Shown piece by piece: positions 1 to 10,200 of a stretch of DNA of 32,721 bases. The position numbers and the translations under genes were made by a program. The first letter of the stretch is position 1. Each line of letters begins with the position of its first letter. Under the pieces are notes generated by a model. It saw only the letters and a list, made by a program, of their open reading frames with translations. It was not told the DNA's origin and ran no database searches. This DNA is from Planctomycetota bacterium. GTDB taxonomy: Bacteria; Planctomycetota; Planctomycetia; Pirellulales; Thermoguttaceae. Where the stretch lies: the NCBI GenBank assembly GCA_021784975.1, contig JAJYGU010000128.1, forward strand, positions 1 to 32,721. Direction: 5' to 3'.

Positions 1-162
1 CCGATCTACCCGCAGCCAGGTCCAGTACCACCCGCCGCCGAACAGTGCGAAGAGGACCAAGACGATCAGCACCGGCCGGCCCGGTCCCAATAGCCACGGC
101 AGCCCCCTTGGCAGCCATTGCGACCAGGCATTCGACGAGTTGTGTCGCTTGGCGGCGGTCAT
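1..162 (-). CDS. ftsQ: FtsQ-like cell division protein, N-terminal fragment (runs off window)
   Basis: Minus-strand translation from 162: MTAAKRHNSSNAWSQWLPRGLPWLLGPGRPVLIVLVLFALFGGGWYWTWLRVDR; short cytoplasmic segment plus one TM helix, directly downstream of murB as in dcw clusters. Only 54 aa visible. Confidence 0.5.
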   Translation of the reverse strand, partial: MTAAKRHNSSNAWSQWLPRGLPWLLGPGRPVLIVLVLFALFGGGWYWTWLRVDR

Positions 163-172
163 GGAAGTTGGG

Positions 173-1051
173 CTACCACACCTCCAACTCCAGTTCCAGA
201 TCGACGCCCATGCGGTCGTGGACCTGGCTGCGAACCAGCTCGATCAGCCGCAAAACGTCCTGGCTGGTGCATTCCGGCTCGGCAATGATGAAGTTGGCGT
301 GCCGATCACTGACCACCGCCCCGCCGATCCGCGTCCCCTTCAGGCCGGCCCGATCGATCAACTCGCCGGCCCCGACGCCGCGGGGGTTCTTGAACACGCA
401 GCCGGCCGCCTGATGCCCCATGGGCTGTGAGGCCTTCTTGAGGATCCACTGCTTTTGCATTCGCCGGGCAAGCTCTTTGGGATCGTCTTCCTCCAGGTCG
501 CAGCCGGCCTCCAGGATCACCAGGTCGTCCAGGCTGCTCTGCCGGTAGCCGAAGGCCAACTCGTCGCCGGCCCGCTGGCAGACTTCGCCGGTGACGGTCA
601 CGACCGTCGCCCGGATCGTCCACTGGCCGATATTGCCGCCGTGGGTACCGGCGTTGCCGTGCAGGGCGCCGCCGATGGTGCCGGGAATGCCGATCAGGCC
701 TTCCAAGCCGGCCAGGCCGCGGTGTACGGCGCTGGTCACGGTGCGGCCCAACACGGCCCCGCCGCCGGCCGCGATCGAATGGCCCTCGATGCGGATGCCG
801 CAGAAGGCCGGCGCCGCCAGGTGAAAAACCATGCCCGGCACCCCTTCGTCGCGGACCAGGATATTCGAACCCTGACCCAACAGCCGCATTTCGACTTCTT
901 CCTCATGGCAGCGGCGCACCAGGCCCACAAGCTGATCGACGCTCTCCGGCTCAGCGAAATACTCGGCCAGCCCACCCAACTGGAACCAGACGTGCATGGC
1001 CAGCGGCTCGTCGCGCCGCACGATGTTCTCAAACCCGGTCAGCAATCCCAT
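173..1051 (-). CDS. murB: UDP-N-acetylmuramate dehydrogenase
   Basis: 292 aa; GGLAEYF, LGQGSNILVRDEGVPG, GIPGTIGGALHGNAGTHGG, AGCVFKNP, GAGELIDRAGLKG motifs of MurB. Confidence 0.95.
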   Translation of the reverse strand: MGLLTGFENIVRRDEPLAMHVWFQLGGLAEYFAEPESVDQLVGLVRRCHEEEVEMRLLGQGSNILVRDEGVPGMVFHLAAPAFCGIRIEGHSIAAGGGAVLGRTVTSAVHRGLAGLEGLIGIPGTIGGALHGNAGTHGGNIGQWTIRATVVTVTGEVCQRAGDELAFGYRQSSLDDLVILEAGCDLEEDDPKELARRMQKQWILKKASQPMGHQAAGCVFKNPRGVGAGELIDRAGLKGTRIGGAVVSDRHANFIIAEPECTSQDVLRLIELVRSQVHDRMGVDLELELEVW

Positions 1052-1249
1052 GACGATCCTTTCGGAAGTTTCGCCGGCCTCATCACCTTGTCGGCATTTT
1101 GGCCCTTGGCGGCCAATTCGTCCAGGGCTTTTGCCGGCGGCATACCCCCGATTGGGGAGATGGTGGCGGCGGGTGTGCGGTAAGATTTCCTCGCGTTAGA
1201 AACCGACCGCGTCCAGATGCTGTACTCCTTGCGCTCTGCATTGGCGCCG

Positions 1250-1505
1250 CGAAGTCTGCCACGTTAGTGGCACGATACGAGTAGCCGGGGAATGGATCGC
1301 AGCGCAACCCCCGGTTATGATACGCCTACGCGGTTTTAGCCGCGTTAGCGGCGACACATTGCCGCGATGTTCGCCATGCCGCATACCTGCACCCAAAGGC
1401 GTGCCACTACGTGGCACATGCAAGGTACATGAATCCGAGACCGCGGGTTACGCTGCGTTCCACCCGCGGCTTCTATTGGAAGGCGACCGCTACGCGGTCG
1501 CAAAC
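1250..1505. repeat. REP/BIME-like cluster of palindromic repeats
   Basis: At least five near-perfect hairpins: TGCCAC-GTTA-GTGGCA (1257-1272), CCGGGG/CCCCGG (1285-1314), ACGCGG/CCGCGT (1328-1345), GTGCCAC-TAC-GTGGCAC (1401-1417), CCGCGGGT/ACCCGCGG (1441-1469), GCGACCGC-TAC-GCGGTCGC (1483-1501). Confidence 0.8.
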
Positions 1506-1548
1506 CCGCTGTCGTTGCCTCGGCATCCAGGTTCTGCAAGTTTCCTGA

Positions 1549-2028
1549 TTACGGCGGCAGGACCACGTCGGCCAGCAGGTCCTTGCGGAGCGATTTGACC
1601 ACCGCGATGAAGTTCTCAAGATTGACCGGCTTGATCAGGTAGTCTTCCACCCGCAAGCTCTCGGCCTCCAAGATCTCCCGATGCGTCTGGGAGGCGGTCA
1701 GGACCACGACCGGAATCCGCTGCAACACATCGTGGTCCTTCACTTCGGCCAGGACTTGTCTGCCATCCTTCTTAGGCAGGTTCAAATCGAGCAGGATGAG
1801 ATCGGGCTGGGGCGCCCGGCGGTATTTCTGCTGGCGGAGCAGAAACTCCATGGCTTCCTCGCCGTCGCGGACCAGGCTGATGCGGCAGGGCACTTCGCTG
1901 GTCCGCAAGGCCTCGATCGTCAGCCCAGCGTCTTCCAGGTCGTCTTCGACCAGCAAGATCTCCATCGGCCGACCTACGATGTCCCGCGGCATGGCAAAGC
2001 TCTCAGGCGAGAAACTTACGTCATCCAT
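1549..2028 (-). CDS. CheY/Rcp1-like single-domain response regulator
   Basis: 159 aa; ILLVEDDLEDA, DLILLDLNLPKKDG, VVVLTAS, YLIKPV receiver signatures; no output domain. Confidence 0.93.
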   Translation of the reverse strand: MDDVSFSPESFAMPRDIVGRPMEILLVEDDLEDAGLTIEALRTSEVPCRISLVRDGEEAMEFLLRQQKYRRAPQPDLILLDLNLPKKDGRQVLAEVKDHDVLQRIPVVVLTASQTHREILEAESLRVEDYLIKPVNLENFIAVVKSLRKDLLADVVLPP

Positions 2029-2091
2029 TGCAGTGTATCACCGGCGTCTTCGAGTGAATAGCCGCCGAAGCGGGTTTTTTGCACGTAGCCG

Positions 2092-2119
2092 TTGACAGAC
2101 CGACCCCTTCCGATAGAGT
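2092..2119 (+). promoter_or_regulatory. Candidate sigma70-type promoter upstream of macro-domain gene
   Basis: TTGACA (2092-2097), 16-nt spacer, TAGAGT (2114-2119). Confidence 0.4.
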
Positions 2120-2168
2120 AGGTGTATCCCCGATCCCTGATCCCTTACCCACCCCGCGAGGATGTATC

Positions 2169-2720
2169 ATGGAAGTTCGCGTCGGAGAGGCCACCCTCGA
2201 ACTGTGCCAAGGCGACATCACGCTCCAGCAGGTGGATAGCATCGTCAACGCCGCCAATAGCCGGTTGGCGGGCGGTGGCGGGGTGGATGGCGCCATCCAT
2301 CGCCGCGGGGGGCCGGCCATTATGCAGGAGACCGACGCCCGCTACACACAAGGATGTCCCACGGGCTCGGCGGTCATCTCCACCGCCGGCAACCTGCCCG
2401 CCAGGTATGTGATCCACGCGGTCGGCCCAGTGTGGAGCGGGGGGCAGCGCGGCGAGGCCGAGCAGCTCGCCGGCGCCTATCGCCGTAGTCTCGAATTGGC
2501 GGTCGAACACGATTGCCAGAGCATCGCCCTGCCGGCCCTGAGCACCGGGGCCTACCGCTATCCGATGGACCAGGCTGCCCGAATGGCCCTCTCCACGGCC
2601 GTCGAGTTTCTCAAGACGCACGGCCGGCCGAAGCTGGTTCGCTTCGTCCTCTTCGACGCCGCTGCCCACGGCGCCTTCACGGCAGCGCTGGAATCACTTG
2701 CTGAGGAGTTCCGCCTGTAG
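2169..2720 (+). CDS. Macro-domain protein (O-acetyl-ADP-ribose deacetylase family)
   Basis: MEVRVGEATLELCQGDITLQQVDSIVNAANSRLAGGGGVDGAIHRRGGPAIMQE...; NAAN and GGGGVDGAIH motifs. Confidence 0.93.
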   Translation: MEVRVGEATLELCQGDITLQQVDSIVNAANSRLAGGGGVDGAIHRRGGPAIMQETDARYTQGCPTGSAVISTAGNLPARYVIHAVGPVWSGGQRGEAEQLAGAYRRSLELAVEHDCQSIALPALSTGAYRYPMDQAARMALSTAVEFLKTHGRPKLVRFVLFDAAAHGAFTAALESLAEEFRL

Positions 2721-2898
2721 CGGTTATTCACAAAGCCCGCTCGGTAGCGGCCGGGCAAGGTCCGCTTGTGACGTTGAATTTCCGGCCGCTCTTTTCGACC
2801 GGGCAAGATGGCCGACGTATCTGGAGGGAGTGTCTCGGAGCCCAGATCCGAGGCCGCGGCGGCTGATTCCATGAGACCGTGCCCGTCAGGACAAGCCG

Positions 2899-4062
2899 AT
2901 GAGATCTTGTCGAAGTCGCGCGTGGATGGTGTTCGGGGTTTTGCTGCTGGGCAGTTGTCAACGAGCGGCGCCGCCGGCGGCGCCGCTGGTGCAAGCCGTC
3001 GACGTGGCGCTGCCCATCCAGCGAACGGTGGTGGACCATGAGGAGTTTACCGGACGGACGGACGCCGTCAGCCGAGTCGAAATCCGCGCGCGGGTTTCGG
3101 GCTACTTGATCAAGGTCAATTTCAAGGACGGCGACATCGTCAAGAAGGATGACTTGCTCTACGAAATCGATCCCCGTCCCTTCCAGGCCGTCTTGGACGA
3201 CGCCAAGGGCACGCTCGAACGATTAGTGGCCCAAAAGAAGCTCCTCGATATTCAGGTCGACCGCTATCGCGGGCTGGCCGCCAAGGGGGCCGCCAGCCAG
3301 CAGGACCTCGATCAATACCTGGCCCAGCAGGCCGAGAACGTCGGCTCGCAAAACTCCGCCAAGGCGCAGATCGAGCGGGCCCAACTGAATCTGGGCTTCA
3401 CCACCGTCGCCTCTCCGATCGCCGGCAAGATCAGCCGCACCCTCTTAACCGTCGGAAATCTGGTCAACGCCGACGCGACCTTGCTGACCACGGTGATGTC
3501 GATCGACCCGATCTACGCCTACTTTGACATTGACGAACCCACCCTGCTGCGAGTCCTCAAGATGAAACGCGAGGGGCTGCTGCCGCAGCGGATCGGCCTG
3601 GTCGAGGTGTCGATGGGCCTGGCCGACGACGTGCACCATGCCTTTCCGCTAAAAGGCGTGCTCGACTTCGCCAACAACACCGTCGATCCGCAAACGGGCA
3701 CGATCCTGGTCCGCGGCACCTTCAAAAATCCTTATGAAATGCCGACTAAGCCGCCGCTCATGCTGCCCGGCATGTTCGTCCGCGTGCGTCTGGACATAGG
3801 GCTGCCACACAAGGCCTTCTTGGTGACGGAACGGGCCCTTGGCACGGACCAGGGACAAAAGTACGTGTTCGTAGTCGGCAAGGACCACAAGGTCGCCTAT
3901 CGCGGCATAACCCTGGGGCAAGTGTTCGACGGCCTGCAAGCCATCGAAAAGGGGCTCAACGCCGACGACCGGGTGGTGGTCGACGGCCTGCAACGCATCC
4001 GGCCGGGCATGGAGGTCAAGGCCGAGCCGAAGGACATGGCCAGCCTGGCCGGGCCGCAATGA
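2899..4062 (+). CDS. RND efflux periplasmic adaptor (MFP/HlyD family)
   Basis: 387 aa; lipoprotein-like N-terminus (VLLLGSCQ), VEIRARVSGYL, DGDIVKKDDLLYEIDPRPFQA, TVASPIAGKISR. Confidence 0.93.
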   Translation: MRSCRSRAWMVFGVLLLGSCQRAAPPAAPLVQAVDVALPIQRTVVDHEEFTGRTDAVSRVEIRARVSGYLIKVNFKDGDIVKKDDLLYEIDPRPFQAVLDDAKGTLERLVAQKKLLDIQVDRYRGLAAKGAASQQDLDQYLAQQAENVGSQNSAKAQIERAQLNLGFTTVASPIAGKISRTLLTVGNLVNADATLLTTVMSIDPIYAYFDIDEPTLLRVLKMKREGLLPQRIGLVEVSMGLADDVHHAFPLKGVLDFANNTVDPQTGTILVRGTFKNPYEMPTKPPLMLPGMFVRVRLDIGLPHKAFLVTERALGTDQGQKYVFVVGKDHKVAYRGITLGQVFDGLQAIEKGLNADDRVVVDGLQRIRPGMEVKAEPKDMASLAGPQ

Positions 4063-7000
4063 TCTCGCATTTCTTCATCGACCGGCCGATCTTTGCCGCC
4101 GTGCTCTCGCTGGTGATCGTGTTGGCCGGCAGCGTGACCCTCTCCTCGCTCCCGCTGGCCCAGTATCCGAACATCACCCCGCCCACCGTGCAGGTGCTCT
4201 GCTCGTATCCGGGCGCCAATGCCCAGACGGTGGCCGACACGGTGGCCGCGCCCATTGAGCAGCAGGTCAACGGGGTGGAGAACATGCTCTACATGTGCTC
4301 CCAGTGCACCAACGACGGGGCTTACACGCTGACGGTGACCTTCCAGCTTGGCACCGATCTGAAGCTGGCGTTGGTGCAGGTGCAGAATCGGGTGCAGTTG
4401 GCCATGCCCCAGATGCCCGACCAGGTGCAGCAGCAAGGCATCAACATCAAGAAGAAGACGCCCAACATCCTGCTGGCGGTGAATCTCTATTCGCCCGACG
4501 GCCGCTACGACGGCCTCTACCTGTCGAACTATCTCATGATCAACATCCGCGACGAGGTGCTGCGGCTGCCGGGCGTCAGCGACGTAAACATCCTGGGCGA
4601 GCGCGACTACAGCATCCGCGCCTGGCTCGACCCCGACAAGCTGGCCGCCAGGAACATGACTGCCAGCGACGTGGTCGCGGCGGTGCGCGGGGAAAACTTG
4701 CAGGTGGTTTCGGGGCAGCTCGGCCAGCCGCCGGCCGTCGCCGGGGTGCAATTTCAGCCGATCCTGAGCGCCTTGGGGCGGCTGAGTCAACCCTCGCAAT
4801 TCGACGCCATCGTGGTCAAGGCCGGCAAGGTGGATCCCGGCACGCCGGCCACCTCGATCGTCCGGCTCGGCGACGTCGCTCGCCTGGAACTCGGCGCGCA
4901 GCAATACGACCAGTCGTGCCTGATGGACGGCTACCCGTCGGCCGGCCTGGCGGTGTACCAAATGCCGACGGCCAACGCCTTGGACACGGCCAACAGCGTC
5001 CGCCGGAAGATGGAAGAGCTCAAGCTGCGATTTCCCCAGGGACTCGACTACAAGATCAACTACGACACCACGCCGTTTATCCGCGAGTCGATCATCGAGG
5101 TCTTGAAAACTCTCCGCGACGCGGTGATTCTGGTGGCGGTGGTGGTGCTGGTGTTTTTGCAGAATTGGCGGGCGGCGGTGATCCCGCTGGCCGCCATGCC
5201 GGTGGCCATCGTGGGCACGTTCGCGGTGATGGCGGGCCTCGGCTTCAGCCTCAACAATCTCACCCTGTTCGGCCTGGTGCTGGCCATCGGCATTGTGGTC
5301 GACGACGCCATCGTGGTGGTCGAGAACGTCGAGCGCTGGCTGGCCGAGGGGCTCACTTCGCGCGAGGCGGCCCAAAAAGCGATGAACGAAGTGACCGGGC
5401 CGGTGATCGCCGTGGCCTTGGTGCTCTGCGCGGTGTTCGTGCCCTGCGCGCTGATTAGCGGCATCACCGGCCAGTTCTTCCGCCAGTTTGCCTTGACGAT
5501 CGCCGTGTCAACCATCATTTCGGCATTCAACTCGCTCACCCTGAGCCCCGCGCTGGCGGCCGTGCTGCTGAAACCGCATGGGGCGCGGCGCGATTGGCTG
5601 ACCAAGGTCCTGGACGTGTTGGCTGGCGGGTTGTTCCGCCTCTTCAACCGCGGGTTTGAAGGGGCGACCAACCTTTACACCCGGTCGGTCGGGCTACTGC
5701 TCCGCGGCAGTGCCGTCGCGCTGCTGCTCTACGGCGGCCTGCTCGGGCTGACCTGGTGGGGCTTCACGCGGATGCCGGCGGGCTTCATCCCCGAGCAGGA
5801 CAAGGGCTATCTCCTGGTCAACGTGCAGTTGCCCGAAGGGGCCTCGGTGTCGCGGACCGAATCCGTCATCGCCCGCCTGGACAAGATTGCCCGCTCGATG
5901 GACGGCGTGGGCCACACTTTGGGGGTTTCGGGCATGTCGATCCTCTTGCAGGCCAACGCCCCCAATTTCGGCTCGATGTTCGTCATCTTGAAGCCCTTCG
6001 ACCAGCGGCGGTCGCCGAAGCTCCGCGACAAGGCCATCGCCATGCAACTGCGGCGGATCTGCTACCAGAAATTTCCCGAGGCGATGATCGGCGTGTTCGG
6101 CGCCCCGCCGGTCGACGGGCTGGGCACCGCCGGCGGCTTCAAACTCATGATCGAGGACCGCCGCGACCTCGGCCTGGCCAGCCTGCAACGCGCCACCGAC
6201 GGGATGATCGAGCGGGCAAACCGGCAGCCGGGACTGGCCGGCGTGTTCACCATGTTCCGCTCGAACACGCCGCAGGTCTACGTCGACATCGACCGCAACA
6301 AGGCCAAGACCATGGGCGTGGCGCTGAGCGATCTGTTCAACACGCTCAGCGTCTACATGGGCTCGCTCTACGTGAACAATTTTAACGAGTTCGGCCGGTC
6401 CTGGCAGGTCAAGCTCCAGGCCGACGGGGCCTTCCGGCGGACCGCCGCCGAGGTCGGAGAGCTTAAGGTACGAAACCGCGCCGGCGAGATGGCCCCGTTG
6501 AACACCCTGGCGCAATTCCGCGACATCACCGGCCCGGTGATGCTCACCCGCTACAACATGTACGCGGCCGCTCCGATCAACGGCAACGTGGCGCCGGGCG
6601 GCAGCTCGGGCGACGCCATCGGCCTGATGAAGCAGATCGGCGCCAAGGTGCTGCCCCCCGGCATGGCCAGCGAATGGACCGAGTTGACCTACATGCAGAT
6701 CCTGGCCGGCAACACGGCCATGGGCGTCTTTGTGCTGGCGGTGGTGCTGGTCTTCCTGGTGCTGGCGGCCCAGTACGAAAGCTGGTCGCTGCCGCTGGCG
6801 GTCATCCTGGTGGTCCCCATGTGCCTGTTGTGTTCCATTGCCGGCGTGGCGCTGGCCCGCATGGACATCGACATCTTTACCCAGATCGGCTTCGTGGTGC
6901 TGGTGGGCCTGGCCAGCAAGAACGCGATTCTGATCGTCGAGTTTGCCCGGCAACAGCGCGACTCGGGTGTCGCCCCGCGCGAGGCGACCTTGCAGGCCTG

Positions 7001-7202
7001 CCGGCTGCGGCTGCGACCGATCATGATGACCTCGCTGGCCTTCATCCTGGGCGTCGTGCCGTTGGTGCTTGCCGAAGGGGCCGGGGCGGAGATGCGCCGC
7101 ACGCTGGGCACGGCCGTCTTCAGCGGAATGCTCGGCGTCACCCTGTTCGGCATTTTCCTGACCCCGGTGTTCTTTTACGTGATCGAGTGGCTAAATCCCT
7201 GA
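4059..7202 (+). CDS. RND efflux permease, HAE1/AcrB family (copy 1)
   Basis: 1047 aa; FFIDRPIFAAVLS, GIVVDDAIVVVENVERWLAEG, GFIPEQDKGYLLV, GLASKNAILIVEFA; overlaps the adaptor stop. Confidence 0.96.
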   Translation: MISHFFIDRPIFAAVLSLVIVLAGSVTLSSLPLAQYPNITPPTVQVLCSYPGANAQTVADTVAAPIEQQVNGVENMLYMCSQCTNDGAYTLTVTFQLGTDLKLALVQVQNRVQLAMPQMPDQVQQQGINIKKKTPNILLAVNLYSPDGRYDGLYLSNYLMINIRDEVLRLPGVSDVNILGERDYSIRAWLDPDKLAARNMTASDVVAAVRGENLQVVSGQLGQPPAVAGVQFQPILSALGRLSQPSQFDAIVVKAGKVDPGTPATSIVRLGDVARLELGAQQYDQSCLMDGYPSAGLAVYQMPTANALDTANSVRRKMEELKLRFPQGLDYKINYDTTPFIRESIIEVLKTLRDAVILVAVVVLVFLQNWRAAVIPLAAMPVAIVGTFAVMAGLGFSLNNLTLFGLVLAIGIVVDDAIVVVENVERWLAEGLTSREAAQKAMNEVTGPVIAVALVLCAVFVPCALISGITGQFFRQFALTIAVSTIISAFNSLTLSPALAAVLLKPHGARRDWLTKVLDVLAGGLFRLFNRGFEGATNLYTRSVGLLLRGSAVALLLYGGLLGLTWWGFTRMPAGFIPEQDKGYLLVNVQLPEGASVSRTESVIARLDKIARSMDGVGHTLGVSGMSILLQANAPNFGSMFVILKPFDQRRSPKLRDKAIAMQLRRICYQKFPEAMIGVFGAPPVDGLGTAGGFKLMIEDRRDLGLASLQRATDGMIERANRQPGLAGVFTMFRSNTPQVYVDIDRNKAKTMGVALSDLFNTLSVYMGSLYVNNFNEFGRSWQVKLQADGAFRRTAAEVGELKVRNRAGEMAPLNTLAQFRDITGPVMLTRYNMYAAAPINGNVAPGGSSGDAIGLMKQIGAKVLPPGMASEWTELTYMQILAGNTAMGVFVLAVVLVFLVLAAQYESWSLPLAVILVVPMCLLCSIAGVALARMDIDIFTQIGFVVLVGLASKNAILIVEFARQQRDSGVAPREATLQACRLRLRPIMMTSLAFILGVVPLVLAEGAGAEMRRTLGTAVFSGMLGVTLFGIFLTPVFFYVIEWLNP

Positions 7203-7221
7203 CCCCTAATCCCTCCCCGCC

Positions 7222-10200
7222 GTGCTTTCCCACTTCTTTATCCGCCGACCGATCTTTGCCGCGGTGTTGTCGATCATCATCACCCTGGCCGGCTCGTTGG
7301 CGGTGTTCGTGCTGCCGATCGCCCAATATCCCGACATCACCCCGCCCACCGTCCAGGTGACGGCCAGCTACCCCGGCGCCAACGCCCAATTGGTGCTCGA
7401 CACGGTAGCCGCCCCGATCGAGCAGCAGGTCAACGGCGTGGAAAACATGCTCTACATGAGCTCGCAGTGCACCAACGACGGGGCCTACACGCTCACCATC
7501 ACCTTCGCCCTGGGGACGGACCTGAACATCGCCCAGGTGTTGGTACAGAACCGGGTGCAACTGGCCATGCCGGTGATCCCCGACACCGTGCAGCTTCAAG
7601 GGGTGGCGGTGAAAAAGAAGTCGCCGAGCATCATGATGATCGTCAATCTCTTTTCCGAGAAGGACGCCGCCGGACACTATCTCCGCAACGACTTGTACTT
7701 GTCGAACTACGCCACCATCCAAATCCGTGACGAGCTTTCTCGTCTGCCGGGCGTGGGCGACGTGACCTTTTTGGGCGAGCGCGACTACAGCATGCGGGTC
7801 TGGCTCGACCCTGAAAAACTGGCCACGCGGGACATGACGGCCGACGACGTGGTCAATGCCCTGAAGGAGCAGAACGTGCAGGTAGCCGCCGGCCAGATCG
7901 GCCAGCCGCCGGTCCCGCCCGGTCAGAACTTCCAGCTCACCATGAGCACGCTCGGGCGGCTGATCGAACCGCGGCAGTTCGGCGACATCGTGCTGAAGAC
8001 GAGTTTCAGCGGCCCGACCGCGCAGGATGCCACCGTGGTCCATCTCCGCGACGTCGCCCGCCTGGAGCTTGGCGCCCAGCAGTACGACCAATCGTGCACC
8101 CTCGACGCCGAGCCTTCGGTGGCCCTGTCGATCTACCAGTTGCCGGGCTCGAATGCCCTCCAGACCGCCAAGGCGGTGTATGCCAAGATGGAGAGCCTCA
8201 AGAGCCAGTTTCCCGAAGGCGTGCAATACAAGATCGTCTACGACACCACGCCGTTTATCTACGAATCGGTCACCGAGGTGCTGAAGACGCTCCGCGACGC
8301 CGTGCTGCTGGTGGCCATCGTGGTACTGGTCTTCCTGCAGAACTGGCGGGCGGCCATCATCCCGCTGATTGCCGTGCCGGTGGCCATTATCGGCACCTTC
8401 GCGGTCATGGCCGGCATGGGCTTCAGCCTCAACAACCTCTCGTTGTTCGGCCTGGTGCTGGCGATTGGCATCGTGGTCGACGACGCCATCGTGGTGGTGG
8501 AGAACGTCGAGCGTTGGCTGGCCGAGGGCCTTTCGCCGCGCGAGGCGGCCTTCAAGGCGATGGACGAAGTGACCGGGCCGGTGGTGGCGGTGGCCCTGGT
8601 CCTCTGCGCGGTGTTCGTGCCGTGTGCCTTCATCAGCGGGATCACCGGCCAGTTCTTCCGCCAATTCGCCCTGACGATTGCGGTCTCGACGGTCATTTCC
8701 GCGTTTAATTCGCTGACGCTTAGCCCGGCATTGGCGGCGGTATTGCTCAAGCCTCACGGCGCCCGTAGAGATTGGCTGGCTGTCTTGATGGACGTCGGGC
8801 TGGGCTGGTTCTTCAAGCTGTTTAATCTGGGATTCAGCCGGGCCACGGCCTTGTACACCCGCGGGGTGGCCATGCTCTTGAGGGTTAGCGCGATCGTGCT
8901 GTTGGTCTACGGCGGTCTGCTCTATCTGACCTGGTGGGGGATGGCCCGGATGCCGACCGGCTTCATCCCCGAGCAGGACAAAGGTTATCTGCTGGTGAAC
9001 GTACAATTGCCTGACGGGGCCTCCGTGGAGCGCACGCGGCGGGTGATGCAGCGGATCGAGCAGATGGCCCGCAAGCTGCCCGGCGTGGCCCACACGGTGG
9101 GCATTTCCGGTCAATCGCTGCTGTTGGGCGCCAATGCCAGCAACTTCGGCTCGCTCTACGTGATGTTCGAGCCCTTCGATCGCCGCCGCGGCCACAGCCT
9201 GTCGGCCGACGCCATCGGCGCCAAGCTGAGCGATCAATGTGGCCAGGAAGTCCGCGACGCCCTGGTTTCGATCTTCGGTGCTCCGCCGGTCGATGGCCTG
9301 GGCAACTGCGGTGGCTTCAAACTCATGGTCGAAGACCGCGGCAACTTGGGCCTGGCCGACTTGCAGAGGGCCGCCGACGCGGTGGTCGACCGCGGCAATC
9401 AAACGCCGGGACTGACCGGCATCTTCACCAGCCTGCGGGCCAACACTCCCTGGATCTACCTCGACATCGACCGCATCAAGGCCAAGTCGATGGGGGTGAG
9501 CGTCAGCGACGTGTTCGACATGCTGCAAGTCTACATGGGCTCGCTGTACGTGAACAATTTCAACGAGTTCGGCCGGTCGTGGCAGGTGAACATCCAGGCC
9601 GACGCCGCCTTCCGCCACCGCCTGGCCGACGTCGAGCAGATGAAGGTCCGCAACAGCCGCGGCGAAATGATACCATTGGCCACCATTGCCGCTGCCCGAC
9701 CCATCAGCGGCCCGGTGATGGTCATGCGCTATAACATGTACCCGGCCGCGGCCGTCAACGGCAACGTTGCAACCGGCGTCAGCTCGGGCGAATCGATCAC
9801 GCTGATGGGTGACGTCCTGGGAAAAGTCCTGCCACCCTCCATGAATTACGAATGGACCGACCTGACCTACATGCAGATCCTGGCCGGCAGCACGGCCATG
9901 GCGGTGTTCGTGCTGGCGGTGGTGCTGGTGTTTCTGGTGCTGGCGGCGCAGTACGAGAGCTGGTCGCTGCCATTGGCCGTGATCCTGGTGGTGCCGATGT
10001 GCCTGTTGTGCTCAATCGCCGGAGTGGCCCTGGCCCACATGGACGTCAACATCTTCACCCAAATCGGTTTCGTGGTGCTGGTCGGGCTGGCCAGCAAGAA
10101 CGCCATCCTGATCGTGGAATTCGCCAAGCAACAGCGGCAATCCGGCATCGCCCGCCGAGAAGCTACCGTAGAGGCCTGCCGCTTGCGGCTGCGGCCGATC

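Noticed and set aside
3897-5375. 492-aa minus-strand ORF antisense to adaptor/RND copy 1
   Set aside because: Shadow ORF: same His/Gln/Arg-rich composition, no domain, plus strand clearly coding.
7190-7222. Telomere-like ccctgacccctaatccct between the two RND genes
   Set aside because: Too short and imperfect to call a repeat; it also encodes the LNP C-terminus of RND copy 1.
7138-9618. 826-aa minus-strand ORF antisense to the second RND permease
   Set aside because: Low-complexity His/Arg/Asp/Gly-rich translation typical of high-GC shadow frames; the plus frame is an unambiguous RND permease.
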